From Protonemura montana (taxonomy: Eukaryota; Arthropoda; Insecta; Plecoptera; Nemouridae), in contig OX387604.1 of assembly GCA_947568835.1 (NCBI GenBank), positions 27,452,851-27,516,850 on the forward strand: a stretch of DNA of 64,000 nt, read 5' to 3'. Position numbers and translations under genes: made by a program. Below are positions 30,639 through 41,940 of this stretch, in pieces; the stretch's first letter is position 1; every line of letters starts with the position of its first letter. The notes below the pieces were generated by a model that ran no database searches, was not told the origin of the DNA, and saw nothing but the letters and a program-made list of their open reading frames with translations.

Positions 30639-33597
30639 TTATAAGAATAAGTTCTGGTTACTATTGGCTTGGGAACTTAAAAGATGCGACTTAAAGAGTG
30701 TTTTAAAAGATGTTACTGATTTGGTTTTTTTAATGACTGGGGGCAATCTATTCCATAATTTTGGAGCCAGAATTGAAAAAGACTTAGTGCGGGTCGTGGA
30801 GGAATGTTTTGGAATGATAAGTGAGTGATTTCGTGTGCTATAACTATGTGATTTGGATGAAGCGATTAATTTCTCAAATAAGTATTCAGGGGACTGGTCT
30901 TGCAGAATTTTGAAAGTTGTTGTCAACAGGTGCAGAATGCGTCTGTTTTCCATATTGAGGATTCGGAGGCGATTTAATGTCTGGGGGATTATGTGGTCGT
31001 ATTTTCGTATATTTAATGCGTATCTAATGCAAGAATTTTGTACATTTTGTATTTTCTTAGCTGAAGACTTATTTATACCTATGTACACTGTGTCACCATA
31101 TTCAAATAATGGAAGAATGAATGCTTCTACTAGTCGTAGTTTTACAGGTTAACTAAGGTATTTTCTAAAAGTATAGAGATATCTTAATCTACTATAAGCT
31201 ATTTTCCTAACCTTATCTATATGTTCCTCCCAATTAAAATGAGGGTCAAAAGTCAAACCTAGATTTCTTACTGTATCACTGAAGTGAATGGCATTGTTGT
31301 TGATGTTTACCGTTGTTTCATTTGATTTTGGCATATTTTTAAATTTTTTTAGAATGTATTTGGTTCCCAATGGTAGTACAAGAGACTTTTTGTAATTCAG
31401 CTGCAGTAGGTTTATTCTTGACCATTCTTCGATTTGCGATATATCCTGATTCAGTTGGTCTATCGTTTCGGTAAATTTGTCAATAGGGCCTGATATATAT
31501 AACTGGGTGTCGTCAGCATACTGATGGATTTTACAGTGTTTTATTTTTGTCACAATATCTATTGAATAAATATTAAAAAGCAATGGCCCAAGTATCGAGC
31601 CCTGGGGCAGTCCTCGCTGAGTAAAGTATGGGTCCGATTTATTGCTAATGCCGTTGCACTTGAAGTTGACCACTTGGCTCCTATCAAGAAGATAGTTTCT
31701 TATCAGTCTTTGGGAGCACATTGATAGTCCGAATCTATTTAGTTTAGCTATTAGTAACTCGTGATCAATGCAATCAAAAGCTTTGCTGAAATCTAGTAAT
31801 AAAAGAAGTGTCAAGTCGCCGCGTTCGCTTGCCATTTTAATATCATCTACAATCGATAGCATGGCTGTTGTCGTGCTATGGTAATTTCGAAATCCCGATT
31901 GTTGGCTATTAAAGTGGTTTTTCCTGTTGAAATAGGAAACGATCTGATTGTGAAGGATTTTTTCAATTATTTTTGATAATGCCGGCAAAATGCTAATTGG
32001 CCTCAAATCTTTAAAAGAGGTGGGCTTGTTTGTTTTTGGTAGGGGTATAACAGAAGCTTTCTTCCAGCAGTTTGGGAATTCAGAGGTCGTTATGGAAGTG
32101 TTGATAATATGTGTTAGAGTTCCGATAATATATGGAAGGCAAATTTTTACGTCTTTGATACTTATTTTATCCGGGCCAATTCCTGAGCTCGTAATTTGGA
32201 GAATGGTCTCTGCGACCTCTCTTTCTGATACGCTGCTGAAATACAGTGGGTCTTGAGTTTCCATAGCCATTAGTTCAGCTATCTTGCTCTTAGTGCTTTA
32301 GTCGTTTCTCACACTTTCAGGTATAATTGTTGAGGCAATGAGATATTTATTATACTTGTTTGGTAGCTCCAACTTGAGAGGGGTTTCACATTGATTTTTC
32401 TTTTGATTAGTTGTGACATTTAGCCTTTCAATCCCTTTCCAAAGATTTTTAGTAGATTTTAGTTTATTGTTTATATGGTCATTGAAAGTTACTTGCTTTG
32501 ATTTATGGGCTTCGCTCTTGACTTTATTCCTAAGTTTTGTGTATTTGTTCCAATTATCTGTTGTTTTCTGTTTGGTATAAAAAGATAGTGCGTTATCTCT
32601 TTCTGACATAAGGTACCTTATTTCTTGAGTTAACCAGGGAGCCGGTGGCCTTGTCGCTCTGATAGTTATTTCTGGGGCGTGTCTGTCTAAAAGTCCTAAA
32701 ATTCTGTTATTAAATATGTTGATTTTATTGTCTAAAATTGTCTCGCTAAAGATATCGTCCCATTGTAGCCCAGCAAGATCGTTTTCGAGGATCGCATAAT
32801 GAACATTTTTGAAATTTCTAAAGGTTTTATATGTGGGTTCCTTTTTTCTTATTTTAATCGCATAGTTGAGGAATATAACGTTATGATCTGAGTTTCCAGG
32901 AGGAGGGTCTTGTCCATGTTGTGATGTAAAAGTGGGATTGTTGACAATTATAAGGTCAATAAGGGACTCATTTGTTGCCGTGATTCTGGTGGAATTTGTT
33001 ACTATTTGTGTTAATTGATAGGTTTCAAGGATTGATTTTAGTTTTTTTGTGTTAGAACAACTAGAATTTGACATATTGATATTGAAATCGCCCATGCATA
33101 TTAGATGTTCTGAAGTCATATACAACTCCCTTATCTGATCCTCAAAAATATCAAGTGTCTGGAGTGCGATATGCTACACCTAGTGTAACGCAATCTTTTG
33201 GGAGTTTAATCTGGATCCAAAGTAGTTCAAAAATTGTTCCACAAAGATCAGAGCTAGTATCAATTACATTGTATGTGATGTCCGATCGAATGTATATGGC
33301 TACTCCACCTCCTCTTTTATCCAATTTTCTATCCTGCCTAATAAGATTGAAGCTTGGTATTTTAAGTCGCTCTGATTCGATGTTTGGGTTTAGCCAGGTT
33401 TCTGTTAAAGCGAACACATGATAATCATTCAACAGTAAATACTCTTTGAAATCTAAAAAGTTGGAACATAGAGACCTGATGTTCACATGGCCAATTCTAA
33501 GATTAGTATTTACACTTACTTTACAGTTTGTCCACTGTGTACCTGTTAGCGTACCTTTTCTACCTAACCCGCGCTCTATTGTCATCGGTTCACTCAC
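30639..33597 (-). pseudogene. LINE ORF2: APE endonuclease and reverse transcriptase
   Basis: Endonuclease: RIGHVNIRSLCSNF and FALTETWLN (33597-33151), then ICMGDFNIN and PPPGNSDHNVIFLNY (33125 on). RT: LRPISILPALSKIIEKIL, LLDFSKAFDCIDHELL, RGLPQGSILGPLLFNIY and QYADDTQLYISG, with the catalytic YADD intact. A C-terminal tail follows (31088-30639, KLWNRLPPVIKKT). A frameshift lies between 33151 and 33125. In-frame TAA stops lie near 32292 and 31146. Everything downstream of the frameshift keeps one frame. ORF2 nicks target DNA and primes reverse transcription there. Confidence 0.8.
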
Positions 33598-34910
33598 ACC
33601 TGTACATATGTCTTTGATAAGCGCGCTATTTCCGCTGGAGATGTCCTAGCGTGGTACCTGCTGCTGCGCGCGGTGTCGGCTGGCGGCACCGTTTGGTCAG
33701 ATGACTTCGCATCTCGGATTCTCTGGCTTTGTCTTATATGGTTTCCGCATCTGTTGCTTGTTACAGGGCCCGGCTGGGGTGGCTGCAGGGGTTGGTGGGA
33801 TGACCTGGTCTTGGTTTCGCGGCTGCTGTTTTGTTCGATCAGCGATGAGCCGCTGTAACGATCAGTGCTGTTGTAATTGCTGTTGATGGGGGTGTTGGTT
33901 GTGACTGTTGCTGTTGTTGACGGTCGCTGCTGTTGCTGCTGCCCGTCAGCGGATGGTTCCATTTGGTCTAGCTGTTGCTGATGTTGTCGCTGCTGTCGTT
34001 GGTACTGTCTCGGTGTCATCGTGGGCTGTTCTGACTCTTGCTGTCTCAGCTCCCGTGGTTTCTCATTGTAAGCTGGTACAATCTGCCTGGAATTTTCATC
34101 TACACGGTAGACTCGTCCGTTAACTTTGAGTTTATCGAATATTACAACCGCGTCGTTATTTTCTGCTCTTGCACTCATCATTTCTGCTATTAAAATTCTG
34201 CGGTCCTCTATCACACGCTGGGAAAAGTCTTCCATAATCACAGTTTTTGATCCTTTTAGGCATTTCTTCCTCCTAAACACTTCTTCTCGTTTTTTAAAAC
34301 TTAAAAATTTCACTACTAGAGCCCTTGGATAGTTGCCTCCAGCAACGCGGTGAGCCCTTTCAATGTCACTTGCTTCTAGTCTCACTCCGAGCACTCTTCC
34401 CGCAATGTCAATAATTAAATCCTCGCAGTCTTGCCACGTCTCATTACCACCTTGCTTCTCGTTTAACCCACGAAACACAAGATTATTTCTTCTGCTCTGG
34501 TTTTCGAGATAGTCGTCTTTACGTGCCGACATTTGGATTTTGTGCAGTAGAACGGAATTCTCTGCCGTGAGTGCATCAAGATTTGATTCAAGTTCCTCTA
34601 TTCTCGTTTCTAATTGTATCACTTTCGATTCCATGCCGGACATTTGGTTTTTTATTGACACCACGCACTCTTCTACTGAGTCTAATATGTTCACATTTGC
34701 CATAATGGCATCGAGCTTCTCGTCGGTTGTGGGGCCAGGGTTGATTTCTAACCCTCCAATCACCAACAACACTGATATTAGAGTAAAACATAGCACATAA
34801 CACAAGATTGTATTGACTTTTTCATTGCTGCACGAGGTCGAGGCACGAACACCGCGCGTTTTGCCGGCCCACAGGCCTACCCTTGCCCGCCAAGTACTAG
34901 TATCTACCAT
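33594..34910 (-). CDS. LINE ORF1 protein with N-terminal hydrophobic 2A-like leader
   Basis: The 438-residue protein begins with a basic stretch and then a hydrophobic segment (about residues 33-51, TILCYVLCFTLISVLLVIG). This ends in GGLEINPGP, a 2A-like motif (residues 52-60) where ribosomes can skip a peptide bond before the next residue. A coiled coil follows (about 75-125), then an L1-ORF1-like RNA-binding region (RRNNLVFRGLNE, ASDIERAHRVAGG, PRALVVKFLSFKKREEVFR) and a Gln-rich tail. ORF1 proteins coat LINE RNA and act as chaperones. Its stop overlaps the start of ORF2 by four bases. No breaks are visible. Confidence 0.8.
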   Translation of the reverse strand: MVDTSTWRARVGLWAGKTRGVRASTSCSNEKVNTILCYVLCFTLISVLLVIGGLEINPGPTTDEKLDAIMANVNILDSVEECVVSIKNQMSGMESKVIQLETRIEELESNLDALTAENSVLLHKIQMSARKDDYLENQSRRNNLVFRGLNEKQGGNETWQDCEDLIIDIAGRVLGVRLEASDIERAHRVAGGNYPRALVVKFLSFKKREEVFRRKKCLKGSKTVIMEDFSQRVIEDRRILIAEMMSARAENNDAVVIFDKLKVNGRVYRVDENSRQIVPAYNEKPRELRQQESEQPTMTPRQYQRQQRQHQQQLDQMEPSADGQQQQQRPSTTATVTTNTPINSNYNSTDRYSGSSLIEQNSSRETKTRSSHQPLQPPQPGPVTSNRCGNHIRQSQRIRDAKSSDQTVPPADTARSSRYHARTSPAEIARLSKTYVQV

Positions 34911-35043
34911 CGCACATAAAAACGGTAGCTACCTGCTAACACGTCTACCCTCGACCGGACTCAGACTCAAACTTATTAAAGAAAAAAAGTTAAGGCGTGT
35001 ATAAAAGTGCAAGATCATTGCACCAAACATGGAAATTGTTTAG

Positions 35044-35221
35044 ATACTCGACGCCCGCCCTTCCGACACGGCAACGACCTCGGAACTCTGTTTTCATGCA
35101 CAGCGCCGTCAACGCTGACGGCGCTGACTGCGTCCCTCGCTCCATGCCGCGAGGGAGGGCGTTGTGCATGAAAACAGAGTGCTGAGGTCGACACCGTGTC
35201 GGAAGGGCGGGCGTCGAGTAT
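35044..35221. mobile_element. Fold-back MITE with nested hairpins
   Basis: The outer arms (35044-35103 and 35163-35221) are about 60 bp, start ATACTCGACGCCCGCCCTTC and pair with few mismatches. Inside are two further hairpins: GCGCCGTCA/TGACGGCGC (35103-35124) and CCCTCGC/GCGAGGG (about 35133-35155). GC content is far above the flanks. It has no coding potential of its own. The family is unknown. Confidence 0.8.
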
Positions 35222-35427
35222 TTAATCAAAGTTATATGTTTGGCTGGCTTGCATTTGTGTAGAGTTTTTTTTTTGCCGAGGTCCCTTAACTCAAACATGT
35301 TTTGGTTTTTCCAATTATTGCAGGTTTCAATTTTATGTTTGATAATTTTTCAAGTTTTTTCAACTTTCGTGTAATCACCTCAATCAAATCTGATATCGGC
35401 TTAAAATATTATCTGAAAGAAGTGCAA

Positions 35428-35950
35428 GGGTCATTCCATATCAAGTGCCCACACTCAAAACCTTCACTATCTCAGAACTTGACAAAATTTTCAGGAGGGT
35501 TAGAACACCGGAAATAAAAAAATCTCTTTAAAAGTTTTTTTCCATATGCCTAGCGGTTTGCCCGTGGCAGGGGATGGAAAAATAAAATATTTTACTTTTT
35601 GCCCCGCACGGCCATTCACTATATTCACTCTAGCGTTTGAACAAATACACTTAAAACGATGGGATTAGTTCTAAAATGATAATCGTGCTTTCATTAACAA
35701 GAAAAAATGCATAAATTGCTTACTTATCAAGTTTAGGGGTAGAAAAAATCCACCCTTAAATTTCAACCCTTAATAACTCGAGAAGTAAGATTTTTTTTTT
35801 TTTTTTTGTTGTGAAGCATCTCCTGTCTATTATCTTTCCATGAAAAAAAAATTAATCATTAACAGCCTTATGATCAGAAGTTATGAGATTTTTATTGTAT
35901 AAATGTGTGTGCATTTAGTTGTGTTTCTGCAAGTCTGTTAGCATGGTCCA
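35428..35950 (+). repeat. Left long terminal inverted repeat
   Basis: This pairs with 38670-39191. It includes an A/T run near 35790 that differs in length between the arms. Confidence 0.85.
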
Positions 35951-36035
35951 TGCAAATCACCCGTAAATTGATAGATTATATAATTTTTCAGTTTAAAAAT
36001 TGTGTGTAAGTACTACAAAGATTCTTTTTACTCAC

Positions 36036-38014
36036 TCATTTCTTCGTTTCACTCTGACCTATCACTCTGGCTTCTTCGAACAACGGCGAGGAGGAGAACA
36101 CCCGCGTGGCTACTGATTGCTCAGACACGGGTACGAAGCAATGCAGTTTTTGCGTGCCGGGAATCTGCCGGGATGACGCAAATCGTGTGGCTAGCAGCTG
36201 TTCTGTGTCTTGGTGCTCCTCAATAGTTCCGAATGTGAAGTTGATGGTCGGGATGGCTTCGACCGCCCAATCGAAGAGTTGCCGGGGTGTTATTATTTGC
36301 GACTCGTAGGGGCGCTGAAGACTCGCCCGCGCTGCCAGCCGCTTGACCGTCCCTCCGACGCCGTCGCAGGCGCTCTTCCCATGTGACGTCGCCGTGAAAT
36401 GCCACTCCACGTCGGCCCCAAAGTCTCTTTGATAGTGGCACAAGTTGGCAAAATTTTTCCTATTTTTATATTGCGAGGCTGCCCCATCAGAAAAATAGAA
36501 CATCTTCTTTATGGTCTGAAATTTATTGTGCAAAAAGCTCACGAGTTTTTTTATGAATAGATGCACTGCGACAGTGTTGTGGATCAAACTCTCGGAAATT
36601 ACAACAAAGCTGATGTGGCGCTCTTCCCCGCCCTCTTTGTAATATGCCACGAAGGGGTGGATGGTGGCGGACGCATTGTTCCAGTGGAACCCCTGGGCCT
36701 CGTCTTGTAGCACGAACGCATAGTTTTCGGCAAAATCACAGATCACCAAAAACTCGCCGGGCAGGAGACCGCACTTGATGTCCGATTGGTGCGAAGATTG
36801 TTTTTTAGCAATAAAAGAGTGGCGGCACAGAGCAACTAATTTTGCACAAAAACTGTCCACGAATTCCTCGGATGAATCGATGTGCGTTTGCAGGGTGCAT
36901 CGGTCGGTGCTCTCCCACTGCTTGTAGATAACATTGTCCACCATTTCGTCGTCCAGCAGTTGCGTGAGGCGCTCCTTTAACGGCTCGATGCCCGGGCACT
37001 CCTCACACTCGCCTAGATGGCATTCGGGGAGGGGACTGTTGCAGACCAACTGCTCAAGGCAGTCGTGGTAAGATGTTATCGGATAAGATTGGTCCACTGT
37101 CAACTTCGTCAAGTCGGCACCGATGATCATTAGCTTGACGTTTTGGTGGATAGTGCACACGCACACCGAATGAGTCCCACTGGCACCAGGCAACACACAG
37201 TTCTTCGGCCGCAGCTCTGCAAATTTTGAAAATCCTATTTTTTTATTAGGAAATTTGTCCTTGAATTGGGTATGGAGGTCCTTAAGGTTTGAGAGTACGA
37301 GCCTTTTCTGGATGTGCACTCGAGTGCCGCTCGCCTCCTTGACGGAAACATAGTCTTTCTTCCCGGCATGGCTCGGCTCACATCGTCTGAATTGTAAAAA
37401 GATTTTACTCGGTCAACTGTGGCTCGGTCAATTGGTTTTCCTGGCTTTGGATTCGGGGTTGACAAAATTCCCTTTTCCAGGACGAGCTTCTTTGCCTTGC
37501 GGACCATGCGCTCTGACGCTTGAAACTCTGCCACTGTTCGCCGGACAGAGCAGCTCTTCGGGAGGACAGTTAGAACATGCACTTTCTCGCTGTTGGATGT
37601 GGACGAGTGAAACTTCTCTTTCAGCTGATTAATCATTTCGCGACCATCAGCTGAATCTTGGCCACTGTCGCTTTCAGCGTCGGAGGTAGTGGTTCTTTTA
37701 AGCGCACCTTCGAGTTTCTTCAATTTCTTCCTGGGATAACTGGATTGCGCCAACTTTTTCTTAACAATGGGCGATTGCCCTAGCTCCGCCAAGCCCACGT
37801 TGATGTTAGACAAAGCAGCGTCTTGTCGGAAAAAATATGCTTGACTCTCGGCGTTTGCACCACTGCAGCCGGGCTGCGAGTTGTCGCCATCGCTGGAGGT
37901 CGTCGTCGTCACTGGAGAGTCGCTGCTGATTGGTTTTACGTAGTTATTTAAATCTTTCCGACATTTGGCACAGATTTTGCTTCCTACTGGAATCGAGGAA
38001 ATCTTTTCAATCAT
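36036..38014 (-). pseudogene. DDD-type transposase (Sola-like), one frameshift
   Basis: Two overlapping frames (38014-37235 and 37319-36036) join as one protein of about 640 residues if one base is missing near 37348, where AAGAAAGAC replaces a codon pair expected to read Lys-Asp. The N-terminal part has CAKCRKDL, a serine-rich stretch and a helical DNA-binding-like region. The catalytic part has SVCVCTIHQNVKLM, then LVICDFAENYAF, FYFSDGAASQYKN and HGKSACDGVGGTVKR, whose aspartates form a likely D-D-D set. An upstream in-frame TAG sits just before the first ATG and the zinc-ligand pattern starts late, so the true N-terminus may be lost. This protein type recurs in arthropod genomes. Confidence 0.6.
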
Positions 38015-38669
38015 CCACGGCTAGACGTTGAGGAGAGACTTCAGCTGTGTGTGGGAAACGGATTGCAGCACTTCGCTCGAATAAACGAGTCCATGATTAA
38101 ATTACATATAATATACAAAACTAAACGCTGTGATTATAACTATTAAATAAACTAGCTATTACTATACTATTGCTATTAATTAAAACTATGTTCACAAGAC
38201 ACTTCCAACGGTATTATTAACACCCCTCAATTCACGACGCACAAAAATAATGCAAAGAAAACTTCGAATCACTCGTCTACTTGCACTGAGCTAAGTGTTT
38301 TGCGACTGACCAAGAAACCAATGCAGAAACAACTAAATTCGCTGTCTCACGGCTAAACTTCCGGCCATAAGGGTTGAAAAGAGAAACAGGTAGCAAGGGT
38401 TGCACGTGTTCGTGGTGAGATTCTTTCAATAGAAGTAGGTAAAATATGAATTTCGTCAGATCCGTGGTCATAATGCACGGCAGAAACACAGACCTAGTAT
38501 CGTGACCAGAGCCACATATTATCATGTTTATAGCACAAAGCCCAAAAATATCACATCCTTATAATAAAAATTTAATTGCTCGACTCCATCCCAAATTCAA
38601 ATCTTTTCAAGCTTTATTTATGCTATGACAAACTTAGCATAATCGAATGCTTCTGAATTCAATTTGGTT

Positions 38670-39191
38670 CATGCTCAACAAACTAAAGCAAAAGCACTTC
38701 TAAATTCATACACATCTATACAATAAAAATCTCATAACTTCTGATCATACGGTTGTTAATGATTAATTTTTTTTTCATGGAAAGATAATAGACAGGAGAT
38801 GCTTCACAACAAAACAAAAAAAAAAAAAATCTTACTTCTCGAGTTATTAAGGGTTGAAATTTAAGGGTAGATTTTTTCTACCCCTAAACTTGATAAGTAA
38901 GCAATTTATGCATTTTTTCTTGTTAATGAAAGCACGATTATCATTTTAGAACTAATCCCATCGTTTTAAGTGTATTTGTTCAAACGCTAGAGTGAATATA
39001 GTGAATGGCCGTGCGGGGCAAAAAGTAAAATATTTTATTTTTCCATCCCCTGCCACGGGCAAACCGCTAGGCATATGGAAAAAAACTTTAAAAGAGATTT
39101 TTTATTTCCGGTGTTCTAACCCTCCTGAAAATTTCGTCAAGTTCTGAGATAGTGAAGGTTTTGAGTGTGGGCACTTGATATGGAATGACCC
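38670..39191 (-). repeat. Right long terminal inverted repeat
   Basis: This is the inverted copy of the left arm. Similarity is high outside about 38740 and falls off inward. Confidence 0.85.
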
Positions 39192-39195
39192 GCAA

Positions 39196-39605
39196 GTCAC
39201 ATGAATTGTGAAATCTGAGCCGGTCGTACATCTTTGTAGTGACAGTTATGGTATTGATTTGGTGGCACTAAAATATGGAATTAAAAGATAAATAGTTCAT
39301 TTCATTGAGAATGATCGGTTATCCGAATAACTTCACTGAATTATACACCATCCGCTTGGTGGTTTGGTAATGTTGATTTGAAACTGACAACGCGGCGATC
39401 CAGATTACCGCTACCTACGAGATGTAGTGCGCAAATATTTGTATAATTACTGGAACTCTGGTAAGCAATATAACATGGTGAAGATGTCTTTGCGTGGGCG
39501 AATACTTGAAACTAGGTGACGATGCATTTGCTATATATTATATAACCTATTCACTGGAACTCCTCGATACCGGTAAAAAGTTGCTAGATATCATGTGTAT
39601 CATAG
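39196..39605. other. No recognisable feature
   Basis: This is the flank of the Sola-like element. Several ATATCATG words lie near 39585-39625 at the border of the inverted LINE segment. Confidence 0.35.
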
Positions 39606-39618
39606 ATATCATGATATC

Positions 39619-41880
39619 ATAATCATGTGTGAATGCAATGTAAGTAGTCTTATTTTTGTTTAAAGTAAGGAAGTTACTGTTTAGCCAGGAGTATACTAAG
39701 TTGAGCGTTCTGTTTGTTTTTTCAAATACCCCCAACCATGTTGAGTCACTGAAAATGAGCGCCGTATCATCAGCATAGGTAATTATATCACTATCCGTTT
39801 TAAGGTTACAAAGTTCATTTACATAAATGAGGAATAACCGCAGTTAACTACTTTTGAGGTGCTTTTGATCTCCTTGTTAACAAATACACACTGTGGTCTG
39901 TTTTCTAGATAATTTTTAAAAAGTTGAAGTACAATGCCTCTTATTCCTAGGGATCTCATTTTATATATTAAAATTTGGTGATTAACAGTATCGAACGCCT
40001 TTGCTAAATCTAGGAAGACTCCGATGGACTTATGACCTTTGTCAAGAGATGTGTAGATTTTAGAAGTTAAGCTGAAAATTGCATCATCCGTACCCATTTT
40101 TGGTCTGAAACCATATTGATTTTCAGAAAGGTAATTATTGTGATCTAAGTAGGATAATAGTCTAGTTTTTACACATTTTTCAAGTAATTTTGCAAAATTT
40201 GAAGTTAAATATATTGGGCGATAGTTTTCCATCATAGTCCGATCTCCTTGTTTGAAGATTGGTATTATAATTGCAATTTTTAAGTCTTTAGGAAATGTTC
40301 CCGTGGAGAAAGATAGGTTAAAAATGTGTACTAAAGGATCTGCTATGTAACTTCGTACTAGTTTTATTGTCTTAGCATGCACTTCATCATGTCCACAAGC
40401 CGAGTTATCTTTTAGTGAGAGCATTTCTGTAACTATTTCGCATGAGGTTACGGGAGTTAAAAACATTGAACTTGTACAAGGGATGAATTGTTCAGTGAGA
40501 TCAGATTCTAAATCAGGGAGGTCATTATCATTGCGATAAATTTTATCCGCCAGTTCCCTCCCCACAGTTGTGAAGTAATTTACTAGCTTCTCTGCAATCA
40601 CACAGGGATCGGTGAAGCTCTGTGATTGTATCGTAATTTTGTCTATATTGCTAGATTCTCTATTATTTTTTTCTATTATTTCGCGAATATTTGTCCATAA
40701 TTTTCGTGGAGAGTTCAAACTATTGTTTATCTTCTGGCCATAGTAGTTAAATTTGGCAGTGCGAATGATATTGTTAAGAAAGTTTCTGTACATCTTATAA
40801 TTGTTGTGTAGTTGCTTTTTACTTTCAGCGTCAAGGTTTTGGCATTTTGTTGTTCTCCTATGTAGGGCATCTCGTTTACGTATGGATGTGATGATTCCTT
40901 TGGTAATCCATGGTTTGATTTTTCTCATTTTCGAGCTATTTTTTTTTCATGGATACGAAAGTTGAGTTATCTATGTGTTGTAATGTTTTTAGAAAAGTAG
41001 TAAATGCGTTATCTACATCCGTGCAATTATAATTTTCCTCCCACGTTTCTTGAATGAGGGCAGATTTGAGTGTTGTTTCGTTTAATTTCGAGATTTTTAT
41101 CTAGTTGTTATTTATTTTTTCAGTAGCATGTGACTTTTTCCCGGATTTGACATCTAGTCCTATGAAAATTGGGTAGTGATCAGTAATTCCTGTTTGCAAT
41201 ATGCCAGACGTTGACACGCCTCTTAGGGAAGTTTTTAAAAATATATGATCAATGCAGGACTTGCTATTTTCAGTGACTCTGGTTGGTTGGTTGACACAGG
41301 AGATAAATCCATTTGTGTACAGAATATCCAGGTATTTGGCTTGGTTGCAACTATACTTAGAGATGTCAATGTTAATGTCCCCTATAATTGTTTGGTAGTC
41401 ATGTGTAGAGGGTCTAGTAATTATGGATTCAAGTTCATTAATAAATGTGTTAATATCATTTGAAGGAGATCTGTAGATGGCAATAACCTGGTACAATATG
41501 GAATCATGATTGAAGGTGAGGCTTACTCCGTTTGCGCTCGTAAGGTCTTTCAGTGAAATAACTTCTAGGTTATTTACACTTTTATGTATAAATATAGTTA
41601 CACCATCGCAAAGCGTATTTTTGGCAAGAGATGTATGAGTGTAATATCCAGGAAGATTGAATTCTTCGCTTAATTTGAGATGGGTTTCGGTTAGAATTAT
41701 GACATGTAGAGTTGGTTCTATTTGATCAAGTACCACACATAATTCGTCAAAATTCTTACGAATGCTACCTATATTGACGTGGAAGACATTTAAATTTGAT
41801 GATATTAAAAGTTTGTCTAAATATCCCCCAAGATTATAGTATTTGGATTCGGATGCAAATTTGATGTCGAGTAAATCCAT
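39619..41880 (-). pseudogene. LINE ORF2, endonuclease and RT up to past YADD
   Basis: Endonuclease (41880-41101): LNVFHVNIGSIRKNF, IILTETHLKL, YQTIIGDINIDI, CIDHIFLKTS and TGITDHYPIFIG. RT (40928-39819): KIAIIIPIFKQGDRTMMENY, FLDLAKAFDTVNHQILI and then a deletion of about nine residues that removes the GVPQG loop after VVNCG. The YADD box (ITYADDTALIFSD) lies in another frame at about 39765. A frame change also lies between 41101 and 40928. The product would be inactive even without the inversion. Confidence 0.75.
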
Positions 41881-41940
41881 TTTATGAAGATAAGGGCTTT
41901 GTTATGCCTATATTCGACTTACGAGGTGTGTGAGTATTTT

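Larger units (their letters stand above)
30305..34985 (-). mobile_element. Nearly full-length CR1-like LINE
   Basis: The order on the minus strand is a short 5' UTR (34985-34911), ORF1, ORF2 with endonuclease and RT, and a 3' UTR ending in ATTTTTATTTATT repeats near 30315. Both ends look present, which is uncommon for a LINE. The simple-repeat tail and the domain order fit the CR1/L2/Jockey group. ORF2 carries one frameshift and two stops, so the copy is recent but dead. Confidence 0.75.
35428..39191 (-). mobile_element. 3.8-kb transposon with about 500-bp inverted repeats (Sola-like)
   Basis: The ends GGGTCATTCCATATCAAGTG and its inverted copy mark the element. The direct 4-bp word GCAA flanks it (35424-35427 and 39192-39195). 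The inverted repeats run about 35428-35950 and 38670-39191, are highly similar in the outer 450 bp and decay inward. One minus-strand gene fills the middle. Long inverted repeats, a 4-bp duplication and a three-aspartate transposase fit the Sola superfamily best in my view, from memory of the family. Confidence 0.75.
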
